Assembly: GCA_035415725.1 (NCBI GenBank)
Contig: DAOOGN010000135.1
Location: 1-7,571, forward strand
Length of the DNA stretch: 7,571 nt
Direction: 5' to 3'
DNA from: DSWT01 sp035415725
GTDB taxonomy: Bacteria > Chloroflexota > Anaerolineae > B4-G1 > SLSP01
Shown piece by piece: positions 1 to 6,749 of the stretch (positions within the stretch are counted from its first letter, which is position 1; every line of letters begins with the position of its first letter). Made by a program: the position numbers and the translations under genes. The notes under the pieces are model-generated. The model was not told where the DNA came from. It did not search any database and was given only the letters and a program-made list of their open reading frames with translations.

Positions 1-69
1 CCTGGCATAGGGAATAAGTGGCTTCGTCAGGTTTACGAGCCTGAATAGATACCCACAAATTTGATTAAC

Positions 70-75
70 AGGAGG
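70..75 (+). promoter_or_regulatory. Strong Shine-Dalgarno site that sets the start of the VWA gene
   Basis: AGGAGG lies six bases before the ATG at 82-84. It favours that ATG over the in-frame TTG at 61, which lies before the site, and over the later in-frame ATG at 91. No clear -10/-35 pair is visible in bases 1-69. A weak 5-bp inverted repeat (TCAGG/CCTGA, 27-44) is all that region shows. Confidence 0.8.
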
Positions 76-81
76 AGAACA

Positions 82-1131
82 ATGAACCGCATGTTTCGTA
101 TCGCAACAGCACTATTGGTTTTGGCAACCGTGATTGTATCGGGTTGTACACCGCACCCCACTCAAGTCGTAGCTACCCGCGAAGCCTACCGCTTGCCGGC
201 CGAGAATCGCCCATTGCCCACAGCCACAGCAGGCGAGTATGTTGTGGAAAGCACGGTCGAAGTCGAAAAAGTCGTGGAAGGCGTTGTCCCCGGCGCTTCC
301 ACGGGCGGCACGGACGAGCCGAACGACCAGCCTTATGGCGACGTCTTCTTCGAGAACCCCGGCGTCAATCCGCGCATCGACGCCGAGGACGACAACCTTT
401 CTACCTTTGCCGTGGATGTGGACACGGCCTCATACACCGTGATGCGGCGGGTCATCGGCGACGGGTATCTGCCCGACAAAGACTCGGTGCGCGTCGAGGA
501 GTATATCAACTTCTTCGAGCAGGGTTACGAGATTCCCACCGAGAATGCCTTTGGCATCACTATCGATGGCGCGCCCTCACCCTACGTGGAGAACTACCAC
601 CTGGTGCGCGTGGGTCTCAAGGGGTATGAGGTTCCGGCAGAGGAACGTCCCGCCGTGGTATTGACCTTCGTCATCGACGTGTCCGGTTCGATGGATATGG
701 AGAACCGTCTGGGACTGGTGAAGGATGCGCTGGAACTGTTGGTCGAGCAACTGCGCCCTACGGATGAGATCGGCATTGTCGTCTACGGGAGCAGAGCGCG
801 GGTGGTGCTGGAGCACACCCCGGTGCAGAACGCCAGCACCATCCTGCGCGCTATCCGGCGCCTGGACGCAGAAGGCTCAACGAACGCCGAAGAAGGGCTG
901 GAAGAAGGCTATCGTCTGGCGCGAAAATACTTCAATCCAGAGGCCGTCAACCGGGTGATCCTCTGCTCCGATGGTGTCGCTAACGTGGGTCGCACCGGGC
1001 CGGAATCGATTCTTGAGGTCATCCGCGAGTACGCAGAGAAGGACATCTACCTGACGAGTGTTGGTTTTGGGATGGGCAATTACAACTTGTTACCGGGTCA
1101 ATCGACAAACGCGTTTCACTGTCAGGGATAA
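82..1131 (+). pseudogene. YfbK-like von Willebrand factor A lipoprotein, 3'-truncated
   Basis: This is a surface-anchored VWA-domain protein of the YfbK type, cut short. A lipoprotein signal peptide ends in lipobox VSGC, so the lipidated cysteine would be residue 22. A low-complexity Val/Glu/Lys linker follows (about 50-75). The N-terminal domain typical of the YfbK family spans about 95-190 (STFAVDVDTASY, RVEEYINFF). The VWA domain spans about 193-335 and has an intact metal-binding MIDAS site: D199-x-S201-x-S203, T267 and D297 (CSDG). The native sequence runs to GFGMGNYN (N335, base 1086). The last 14 residues do not resemble the family. Full-length relatives are several hundred residues long and continue into a C-terminal DUF3520-type domain, which is absent here and nowhere else in the window. 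The break coincides with the mobile-element debris. Known family members are not assigned a firm biochemical role. The fragment may still fold and bind metal, but I treat it as a broken gene. Confidence 0.85.
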
Positions 1132-1135
1132 TGCA

Positions 1136-2086
1136 TTACACATAGATGATGCGTTCACCATCTTCGAGAGCGAGTTTTGCCGTTACTCTGAGTTCGCGGA
1201 TAAACCGTTGCTTAAGGGCGAAATCAAGATCGGCCTTAGCCAACCCGGGGCGTATAATCTCAGCAAGTTGTTTAATCGTGCGAATCTGTTGATCCGTGAG
1301 TTTTGTGTGATCTATCTGCTTTAGGATATCCTCACGCTCAGCCAATAATTCAGCATCCGCTTTCTCGTATTGTTCGCGTCTTGCCTGTAGTTTTTCCTTG
1401 CTGATTGCTTTGTCCAGGTATAGGTCAAGTAACATATCATCCCGTCGAGTGTTATCCTCCCTCAGTTCGTCTATTGCCTTCAGCCTTGCATAAAGGGCTT
1501 TGCATTTCCCCTCTGTATTCTGCTGTATTTGCTCGAGTCCTTGATCCATTTTTTCAATATCCTCGAACAGATCACGCACCCATTGCCAAATGATATTATC
1601 GACGGCCTCAACGGGAAATCCCGGCAGGTTGCATGTGCCATCTGTGATGCTGCGAGATTTGCCGTTGCAGTGATAGTAGAGATAGACCTTGCCTTTCGAT
1701 CAACAGGATTTCCCTTGAATATGGTACCCGCAATGCGCGCATGTCATACGCCGGGCCATAAGATACTGATGGCTTGAATGGTTACGTTTCGACATTTGTC
1801 GTCCCGCCGTCAAACGTAATTGAGCAATTTTCCAGGTAACTTCACTGATAATGGCTGGAACAGGAACACCTACCCACTCATTGCGTGGTCGTTTAACTCT
1901 ATGCTTTCGCCGTGTGAGTGGGTTCTTTACCATTTTCCACTGATAGGCCCACCATACCCCGGTATAAGTTTCTCTTTTGAGTATGGGGTATACTTGTCCC
2001 GGAGTCCAAACGCCTGTTCCGCGCTTTTTACCCACACCCTCGACTTTGTCACCATAGGACAATACATTCATTCGAACGCCTTTTGA
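1136..2086 (-). pseudogene. Large serine recombinase (site-specific integrase), 5'-truncated, with in-frame stop
   Basis: This is the C-terminal part of a large serine recombinase, the enzyme class that integrates and excises phages and integrative elements through a serine nucleophile. Domains in order: the end of the Recombinase domain (GTGVWTPGQVYPILKRETYTG, about 2035-1970); a zinc ribbon with CAHC (1741-1730) and two further cysteines (codons 1669-1667 and 1633-1631); a long charged coiled coil (about 1580-1250); and a typical tail ending GERIIYV before the stop at 1136. The catalytic N-terminal domain with the active-site serine is missing, roughly 200 residues by family size. A TGA at 1702-1700 interrupts the zinc ribbon, but the same frame continues on both sides (GKSC-stop-SKGKVYLYYHC), so one CGA-to-TGA change would explain it. 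The only nearby in-frame ATG (2071) is not a credible native start. The gene is dead. Confidence 0.88.
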
Positions 2087-2243
2087 TCAGTTCCCAAATT
2101 TCCTCTTCAGATTGCCTCCGACAGGAAATCCCTCTCTTGCTAAGGGTTCGCAGTAGAGTACGCACAAATCCATCTGTGCCATTCCTTAACAAGTCGTTTG
2201 GCGAGAACTCTACGAATTGCCATTCAGGATGGTCGTCCCAAAA
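2049..2243 (-). pseudogene. Unassigned coding remnant, possibly the C-terminus of an IS630-type transposase
   Basis: About 64 codons stay open between a TAG at 2246-2244 and a TGA at 2051-2049, in a different frame from the recombinase fragment that it overlaps by a few codons. There is no start codon with a ribosome-binding site. The product contains QFVEFSPN followed by GFVRTLLRTLSKRG. By eye this resembles the IS630 C-terminal pattern (FVYTPKH, then LNxxE, then LxRxLLKRG), but with a one-residue offset and Asp where the catalytic Glu would be. It lies in the same frame as the IS630 fragment immediately upstream, separated only by the TAG, so it could be the other end of the same transposase after loss of its middle. 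The match is loose, and an unrelated fragment or chance open frame is possible. Confidence 0.35.
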
Positions 2244-2246
2244 CTA

Positions 2247-2333
2247 CTCAAACTCCCGGCGTTCAACTTGGCCGGGCGGCAACGGCCGGCCAGGATGTTT
2301 GCGTTCCAGGGCTTGCACGCCGGTCATCTCATC
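2247..2333 (-). pseudogene. IS630-family DDE transposase fragment
   Basis: A 29-codon stretch begins DEMTGVQALER and ends GQVERREFE, just before a TAG at 2246-2244. This matches the segment of IS630-family (Tc1/mariner superfamily) transposases that starts at the first catalytic Asp (usually DExTGxQALER) and runs to GxVExREFEY. Everything before the DE and the rest of the catalytic core are absent or moved. The fragment overlaps the last codons and stop of the glycosyltransferase gene on the same strand in another frame, so the insertion probably replaced that gene's original 3' end. A 7-bp inverted repeat (TGGCCGG/CCGGCCA, 2269-2292) lies inside. It is non-functional. Confidence 0.72.
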
Positions 2334-5300
2334 TGGACCGTGACCGCTTGAACCGGTGCGCGCTCCGCGGGGAGCGGTGCGCCGGTTGCGTTGTAGAGAG
2401 GGACACGCGGCCCGCGCTCCGCATCGTACAAACCCACGTACACGGTATAGTCTCCGACGGGAGCAGTGGGGGACAGAGTCAGCGTGTGGGCGTCAACGAT
2501 GATTTGTTCCGCCACCCATGAGGTCGTCGGCGCGCCGCCGTGCTCCGGCCAACTGTCGGACTGCGCCCAGATTGCCCCGTCCGGCCCCACGAGGTGAACG
2601 AACACGGTGTAGTCGCGGTCGGCGGTCTTCGTCGCCTGCAAGTACAGCGTCACCGCGAAGGTATCGCCCGGCGCGAGCGTGACCGGGGCATCCACACCGA
2701 GCAAACGCGCGAAATCGTCCACCGTCACCACCAGGTCTGTGGTGGGTTGTTGCGGCAGGGTAAAGCAGCGCGCGCGTTGGCGGATGGTCACCTTCCCCAC
2801 GCCAATCGCCGGCGCGGACGTCGGCGCGACGGTGAGCGTACAGGAACCTTCGGGCAGCAGTGGATCGGTGCGCGGGGCGTACTGCGCGATGTAGCGATGC
2901 CCCTCATGCCATGTCACCGGCGCGCTAGGAGCTAACGGCAGATCCCCCTCGAGGCTCACGTTTCCCGTACATGCCAGCGACCAGTGCAGGGTGTCCGGCG
3001 GAATACCGGGCAGTCGTTCCCACGCCAGACGGAAGGGCACACGCTCTCCGGCCCATACTTCCGTCGGCAGTGTCCCCACGCCGAGCAATCGCAGCCCGGA
3101 GAAATCAGCGACCGGCACGCTGAGGGGTGTTATCCCCGCCAAATCCGTCGCCGGATAGCGCGGCACGATGACTTCCACCTGCCCTAGTTCCACCCGCGTC
3201 CCACCGAATGTCCCGTCGGGCCGATTCAGTCCCGTCCACCCCTGGCTGTCGGCGACGCTCAACGTCAGCGTGTAGACGCCCGGCGGCAGCGTGAGATCGA
3301 TGGGGATGTAGGCTGTCCCCTCGACAAACGCGCCGGTTTCCCATGTCGACGTGCGCCACGCGCGCTCATCCACCAGAATATCACCGCCTTCGGCGTAGAG
3401 GCTCTCATCGGCGGTACGCAGCGTCAGGTAGATGTTCAACACTGCCAGGGGGACCTGCGCCTGCCAACGCAGGTGAACGGCCAACGCAGCGGTGGCCTGC
3501 ACGGTGGGCGGCCACACTGCCGCGACCAGATCCAGCGCCCCGGCAAAGCGTGCACGGAACGGGGCAGCGTCGGGCAACGCCGTCGGCATAAGGCAGTGCT
3601 CTGCTGTCAACCCGGCGATTTCGTCCGCCGGTTGGCATGGCGCGGCAGCCAGGAGCGCCACGAGTTGCGCGTCGGTCAGCGGATAGCAATCCGGCATGTG
3701 GACATAGAGAAAGGTGTCGCCGGGCGTAAAGCGTTTCTCAAGCCATGCCCGCAAAGTTGCAGCATCGGCAGCCGGGGCAATCGCATCGGCGGGGGCGCCG
3801 GGCAACGGGCCGGGCAACACGAGCGGCAGGTCCGGCGGCAAGGCCAGCGTCTGCGTGTACAGCGTCGCCAGGGGGATCCCCGCCAGATGCAGTGTAGCGG
3901 CGACGGTATAGCCGGGTTGCGCCGCCCTGTCGCCATCGACGACGAGCGCATCGGCGCAAGGCAGGAGCGGGGTGTTCCGCCGCCACGTTGCCCCGGGGAA
4001 GTAGGAGGCGGACCCCGGCACATTGGCGGTGAGCAGCGTCTTGGTCGAGGCGTCGGGCAGCAGGCGCGCTATACGGGTCGCCGCAATCCCGTCACTCTCA
4101 CCCCAGCCCAGCGGGATGACCTGACGGGCCAGCCATGGCCCGCCGACAAGGGGATCGGCATAGTACAGCGGCAGCGGCGCAACCAGCGCCCACGGCAGCA
4201 GCAGTGACGCCAGCAATACCCACTTCCAGCGCGGGTGATGGTGCGTCCACGTTGGCGCCGCAACGCCGGCCAGCAGCGTCATGGCCGAGAGCGCATAGCG
4301 GTCGAATTTTTTCGTCGCCAGGGTGATGGCAACAAGGTAGACGAGCGCCGGCAAGGCAAACCACCATAGGGAGGCGTCCTTCGACTGCAAATGGCGCTTG
4401 CTGAAGTGCTCCAGCAGCGCTAACACCAGTCCGCTCAATACCGGCGGGGTGAGCCGGAAAAGCAACACGGCGGGGTAGAACAGCGGGCCGGGATCGACGG
4501 TGAGTTGCCCGGCGAAAAACACGTCGCGCAGGCCGATGCCTTCGTGATAGCGCGCCGCGCCGAACAGCGTGTTCAGCGCGGCGCGTGGGTCCACCCAGAA
4601 GGGCGGGTAGAGCGCCAGATACAAGCCCGTCGTCAGGACGGTGAGGACGGCGACACGCCCCACGCGCTGTGACCAGGGTTCGTGCGGCAGGAGCAGCAGC
4701 GCCAACGCCACGCCCGGCGCCATGAGCAGGCCCAGCGTCTTCGTCATGCCGGCAAGCGCCAGGCACAGCGCCGCCAGCGTCAAATCCAGATAATGGCGCT
4801 GGAAGGGGATCGCCAGATCCCCGGCTATGCGGGGATCTAGCGATCCCTGCCGGGCATAGCGATCTAGACGAACCGGGGGCGGCTGCCGGTGTGGAAGGAC
4901 GAGGAGGACAGCCAGCAGGGTGAAGGTGGCTTGCAGTGCATCGGTGTGGAGCAATCCAGAGAGGCCACCGAAGAACGGATCGAGCGCGAGGAAGCATGCC
5001 AGCCAGCGCGCCGGCTTCTCAGCGATACGCCGGCGTCCGATCCCATAGACGAGCGCCACGCCTGCTGCTGTGATCACCGTCACCAGCAGCCGGGCGACGG
5101 GCAGGAAGAACGCCAGATGCGCAAAGGCGGCGGCGTTCTCCGGCGCGAGCCAGGCGATGTTGCGAATCCACGCGAGGTGGGCGGCCGCTTCCGCCGGATG
5201 CAGCCATGTGGTGATGCGGATGCCGAGCGCCCCAAGCGCCATCGTCGTCAGGCCGGGATGACCGGTTTGGGGGATCGCGGCCCAGTCGCGCGCGGCGACG

Positions 5301-5479
5301 GCGTCGGCGAAGGCCACACTGCGCTGCACCCAGATCGGTTCATCGGGGGTCACGTAACGCTGGAGCGGAGCAAGGCGTATCAACAGCGCCAGGACGAAAA
5401 CTGCCAGGGCCACCGTCCAGGGGGAACAGGGCCGTAAAAGAAGGCGAGACCGACGGGACGCAGCCATTGGATGGAGCAT
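2324..5479 (-). CDS. GT39/ArnT-like membrane glycosyltransferase with long periplasmic C-terminal region
   Basis: A 1051-residue integral membrane protein. Transferases of the PMT/ArnT-like clan move a sugar from a polyprenyl-phosphate donor to a protein, lipid or glycan on the outer face of the cytoplasmic membrane. TM1 is at about 21-39, followed by the first external loop with the acidic pair D46-E47 (YVTPDEPIW), the catalytic position in this clan. A second loop has LLHTDALQ. Roughly ten hydrophobic segments run to about residue 440. The C-terminal 600 residues are soluble and include about three beta-sandwich-like modules (about 645-765, 795-905, 915-1045), the last with FVHLVGPDG and GDYTVYVGLYD, a pattern recurrent in Chloroflexota GT39 proteins. 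The ATG at 5479 lies 20 bases after the GT2 stop, with a weak AGG upstream; an ATG at 5467 is the alternative. Residues about 203-226 are encoded by a palindrome cluster. The last two codons and stop overlap IS630 sequence, so the native C-terminus may be altered. The sugar and acceptor are unknown. Confidence 0.85.
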   Translation of the reverse strand: MLHPMAASRRSRLLLRPCSPWTVALAVFVLALLIRLAPLQRYVTPDEPIWVQRSVAFADAVAARDWAAIPQTGHPGLTTMALGALGIRITTWLHPAEAAAHLAWIRNIAWLAPENAAAFAHLAFFLPVARLLVTVITAAGVALVYGIGRRRIAEKPARWLACFLALDPFFGGLSGLLHTDALQATFTLLAVLLVLPHRQPPPVRLDRYARQGSLDPRIAGDLAIPFQRHYLDLTLAALCLALAGMTKTLGLLMAPGVALALLLLPHEPWSQRVGRVAVLTVLTTGLYLALYPPFWVDPRAALNTLFGAARYHEGIGLRDVFFAGQLTVDPGPLFYPAVLLFRLTPPVLSGLVLALLEHFSKRHLQSKDASLWWFALPALVYLVAITLATKKFDRYALSAMTLLAGVAAPTWTHHHPRWKWVLLASLLLPWALVAPLPLYYADPLVGGPWLARQVIPLGWGESDGIAATRIARLLPDASTKTLLTANVPGSASYFPGATWRRNTPLLPCADALVVDGDRAAQPGYTVAATLHLAGIPLATLYTQTLALPPDLPLVLPGPLPGAPADAIAPAADAATLRAWLEKRFTPGDTFLYVHMPDCYPLTDAQLVALLAAAPCQPADEIAGLTAEHCLMPTALPDAAPFRARFAGALDLVAAVWPPTVQATAALAVHLRWQAQVPLAVLNIYLTLRTADESLYAEGGDILVDERAWRTSTWETGAFVEGTAYIPIDLTLPPGVYTLTLSVADSQGWTGLNRPDGTFGGTRVELGQVEVIVPRYPATDLAGITPLSVPVADFSGLRLLGVGTLPTEVWAGERVPFRLAWERLPGIPPDTLHWSLACTGNVSLEGDLPLAPSAPVTWHEGHRYIAQYAPRTDPLLPEGSCTLTVAPTSAPAIGVGKVTIRQRARCFTLPQQPTTDLVVTVDDFARLLGVDAPVTLAPGDTFAVTLYLQATKTADRDYTVFVHLVGPDGAIWAQSDSWPEHGGAPTTSWVAEQIIVDAHTLTLSPTAPVGDYTVYVGLYDAERGPRVPLYNATGAPLPAERAPVQAVTVQMR
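4805..4860. repeat. Cluster of nested palindromes inside the glycosyltransferase reading frame
   Basis: Three overlapping inverted repeats share one core: GGGGATC-GCCA-GATCCCC (4805-4822), AGATCCCCG-GCTATG-CGGGGATCT (4815-4838) and GGGATC-TAGC-GATCCC (4832-4847). The last is enclosed by GCTATGC (4824-4830) and GCATAGC (4854-4860). The sequence keeps the reading frame open and encodes a charged loop (about RLDRYARQGSLDPRIAGD) between two membrane segments. One 7-9 bp inverted repeat is expected by chance in a window of this size, but several sharing a core within 56 bases is not. It looks like a small palindromic repeat tolerated within a gene. Confidence 0.6.
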
Positions 5480-5499
5480 CGTTGCCTGCGCTAAGGGCG

Positions 5500-6465
5500 C
5501 TACTCTTCGGCGCGGATCATATAGATCGTCTTGCCCTGGACTTCGAAGTAGGTGCGCGACAGCAGTTCACCGAGCAGACCCATCATCACGAACTGCACGC
5601 CCAGGATCATCAAGAGAATCGCCAGCAGGAGCAGTGGCCGGTCGCCGATGTCAGCGCCGGTGATGAGCTTGAGGAGTGTAAGATAGAGGCCCAACGCAAC
5701 CCCCACGCCTCCACTGGCAAGTCCCGCCAGCCCAAAGAATTGCATCGGGCGGGCCACGTAATTCAAGAGGAAGGTGATCGTGAGCAGATCCAGGATCACG
5801 CGCACGGTCTTGCTGAGGTTATACTTCGACTTGCCGTAGCGACGCGGGCGGTCGTTGACCGGCGCTTCGACGATGCGCACGCCCATTTCGGAAGCCAGGG
5901 CCGGGATGAAGCGGTGCAGTTCGCCGTAGAGTTTGACGTTCTTGGCGACTTCCCAGTGGTAGATTTTGAGCGAGCAGCCGTAATCGTGCAGGACCACGCC
6001 GGTCGATTTGGCGATGAGGCGATTGGCGATCATCGACGGCAGGCGACGCGAGAGGAACGGTTCCTTGCGCTGCTGCCGCCACCCGCTGACGATGTCGTAT
6101 TCGCCTTCTTCCATAATTCTAAGGAGGCTGGGAATGTCGGCAGGGTCGTTCTGCCCGTCGGCATCCATCGTGATGACGTACTCGCCGCGTGCAAGATCGA
6201 ATCCGGCAGTAAAGGCGGCGGTCTGTCCGAAGTTGCGCCGGAAGCGGATGATGCGCAGATTTGGCTCCTGTTCTTTCAGGCGGCGCAGTGTCGTCACGCT
6301 GGGATCGGTACTGCCGTCGTCCACGGCGATGATTTCGTAGGTGCGTCCCAGGTCACGGAGTACGCCGGAGAGTTCGGGGATGAACGTTTCGAGATTGCCG
6401 GCTTCGTTATAGATCGGCAGCACGACGGATAGACTTAACTCTGGTGCTATGGCAGGTTCTTTCAC
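5500..6465 (-). CDS. GT2 polyprenyl-phosphate glycosyltransferase (DPM1/ArnC/GtrB type)
   Basis: This enzyme most likely transfers a sugar from a nucleotide-sugar to a polyprenyl phosphate at the cytoplasmic face of the membrane, making the donor for a membrane glycosyltransferase. The 321 residues show a complete GT-A fold: SVVLPIYNEAGNL (13-25), the nucleotide-binding DDGSTD (49-54), FRRNFGQTAA (75-84), the metal-binding DADGQNDP (101-108), a DYGCSLKIY motif and RRYGKSKYN. Two membrane hairpins follow at about 230-265 and 272-300, the usual C-terminal anchor of the GtrB/ArnC group. The start is a GTG at 6465-6463 with AAAGGA six bases upstream; no ATG lies nearby. The GT39-like gene begins 20 bases downstream, which strongly suggests co-transcription and a donor-and-user pair like ArnC/ArnT. 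The sugar cannot be read from the sequence: glucose, mannose, GlcNAc and aminoarabinose-type enzymes share these motifs. Confidence 0.92.
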   Translation of the reverse strand: MKEPAIAPELSLSVVLPIYNEAGNLETFIPELSGVLRDLGRTYEIIAVDDGSTDPSVTTLRRLKEQEPNLRIIRFRRNFGQTAAFTAGFDLARGEYVITMDADGQNDPADIPSLLRIMEEGEYDIVSGWRQQRKEPFLSRRLPSMIANRLIAKSTGVVLHDYGCSLKIYHWEVAKNVKLYGELHRFIPALASEMGVRIVEAPVNDRPRRYGKSKYNLSKTVRVILDLLTITFLLNYVARPMQFFGLAGLASGGVGVALGLYLTLLKLITGADIGDRPLLLLAILLMILGVQFVMMGLLGELLSRTYFEVQGKTIYMIRAEE

Positions 6466-6469
6466 TGTG

Positions 6470-6478
6470 TTTCCTTTT
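6470..6478 (-). promoter_or_regulatory. Shine-Dalgarno site supporting a GTG start for the GT2 gene
   Basis: On the minus strand AAAAGGAAA precedes the GTG at 6465-6463, with the AGGA core six bases away. The spacing fits, and there is no nearby in-frame ATG, so GTG is the probable initiation codon. Confidence 0.65.
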
Positions 6479-6522
6479 GTTGTACCTGATACCTAGCTGG
6501 TAATGCTTCTCTTAACCGCTTC

Positions 6523-6542
6523 CGGCGGATCATAATCCGCCG
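6523..6542. repeat. Hairpin 1 of a twin-palindrome element
   Basis: A perfect 8-bp inverted repeat, CGGCGGAT-CATA-ATCCGCCG, lies in the divergent intergenic region 58 bases upstream of the GT2 start codon. It has no following T-tract, so it is not a canonical terminator. Together with the hairpin 11 bases away it resembles a REP-like repeat unit. Confidence 0.65.
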
Positions 6543-6553
6543 TTGCCACGTCA

Positions 6554-6575
6554 GCGCGGGATTGTACTCCCGCGC
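6554..6575. repeat. Hairpin 2 of a twin-palindrome element
   Basis: A perfect 8-bp inverted repeat, GCGCGGGA-TTGTAC-TCCCGCGC, is separated from hairpin 1 by 11 bases (TTGCCACGTCA). Two such GC-rich stems so close together are unlikely by chance. The pair would lie in the GT2 leader RNA if transcription starts further to the right. Confidence 0.65.
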
Positions 6576-6702
6576 AAGCGTATTGGCAGGGAGCTTTTGG
6601 ATAATTTTCAACGTATTCGCTGTTGTACCACGAAGGTTGAGAGATGCAAACGCACCTTGCTTCTCGTATGACAATCATCACCCCCAGATATGAAATACAT
6701 CG

Positions 6703-6732
6703 TGGATAATTGTCAGACAACTGACATATAAT
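6703..6732 (+). promoter_or_regulatory. Probable promoter of the GntR-family gene
   Basis: A perfect -10 box TATAAT is at 6727-6732, with a weak -35 candidate TGGATA at 6703-6708 (4 of 6 consensus positions, 18-base spacing). Transcription would start near 6739, giving a leader of only about ten bases that still includes the GAGG ribosome-binding sequence at 6740-6743. The match is by eye only. Confidence 0.55.
6710..6726. promoter_or_regulatory. Candidate GntR-family operator within the promoter
   Basis: TTGTC-A-GACAA (6710-6720) is a perfect palindrome of the GTC-N-GAC kind bound by several GntR-family repressors. It overlaps a second inverted repeat, TGTCAG-ACAA-CTGACA (6711-6726). Both lie between the proposed -35 and -10 boxes directly before a GntR gene, the usual arrangement for autorepression. 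The site could also affect leftward transcription of the GT2 operon. Confidence 0.6.
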
Positions 6733-6749
6733 GAAGTCCGAGGTTTTGT

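Larger units (their letters stand above)
1087..2333. mobile_element. Mosaic of decayed mobile-element fragments
   Basis: This stretch separates the broken VWA gene from the glycosyltransferase gene. It is visibly richer in A+T than either flank and has no intact gene. Read on the minus strand from right to left, it holds an IS630 transposase fragment (2333-2247), an unassigned fragment (2243-2049) and the C-terminal part of a large serine recombinase (2086-1136). Bases 1087-1135 lie between the recombinase stop codon and the VWA break and encode nothing recognisable; they may be the end of the recombinase element. No long terminal inverted repeats or target-site duplication could be identified by eye. 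The patch looks like nested insertions followed by deletion. The outer limits are approximate. Confidence 0.65.
6466..6749. other. Divergent intergenic region between the glycosyltransferase operon and the regulator gene
   Basis: These 284 bases carry the start signals of both flanking genes. The left half holds the GT2 ribosome-binding site and the twin hairpins. The right half is AT-rich and holds the regulator's operator and -10 box. An open frame crosses the left half on the minus strand (6674-6462) but reads straight through both palindromes, matches no family I know and runs into the GT2 start, so I do not call it a gene. No convincing leftward -10/-35 pair for GT2 stands out. Confidence 0.6.

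Noticed and set aside
1058..1324. 88-codon plus-strand frame across the VWA break
   Set aside because: It starts out of frame inside the VWA gene and runs antisense to the recombinase remnant. There is no ribosome-binding site or recognisable motif.
2267..2294. Inverted repeat about 30 bases after the glycosyltransferase stop as a possible terminator
   Set aside because: The 7-bp stem with a 10-base loop has no T-tract on the minus strand and lies within sequence that codes for the IS630 fragment.
3473..4997. Long overlapping frames on both strands within the large glycosyltransferase gene (for example 3473-4207 plus and 4098-4997 minus)
   Set aside because: Their products are Arg/Gly/Pro-rich shadow translations with no family motif, while the 1051-residue frame has membrane segments and conserved motifs throughout.
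5467..6432. Long plus-strand open frame (321 codons) opposite the GT2 gene
   Set aside because: It mirrors the GT2 gene in high-GC DNA and has no recognisable domain. The minus-strand frame has all GT2 motifs.
6462..6674. 70-codon minus-strand frame before the GT2 gene
   Set aside because: It reads through both palindromes, has no ribosome-binding site or known motif and ends in the GT2 start. It is best explained as a stop-free translation of the repeat.
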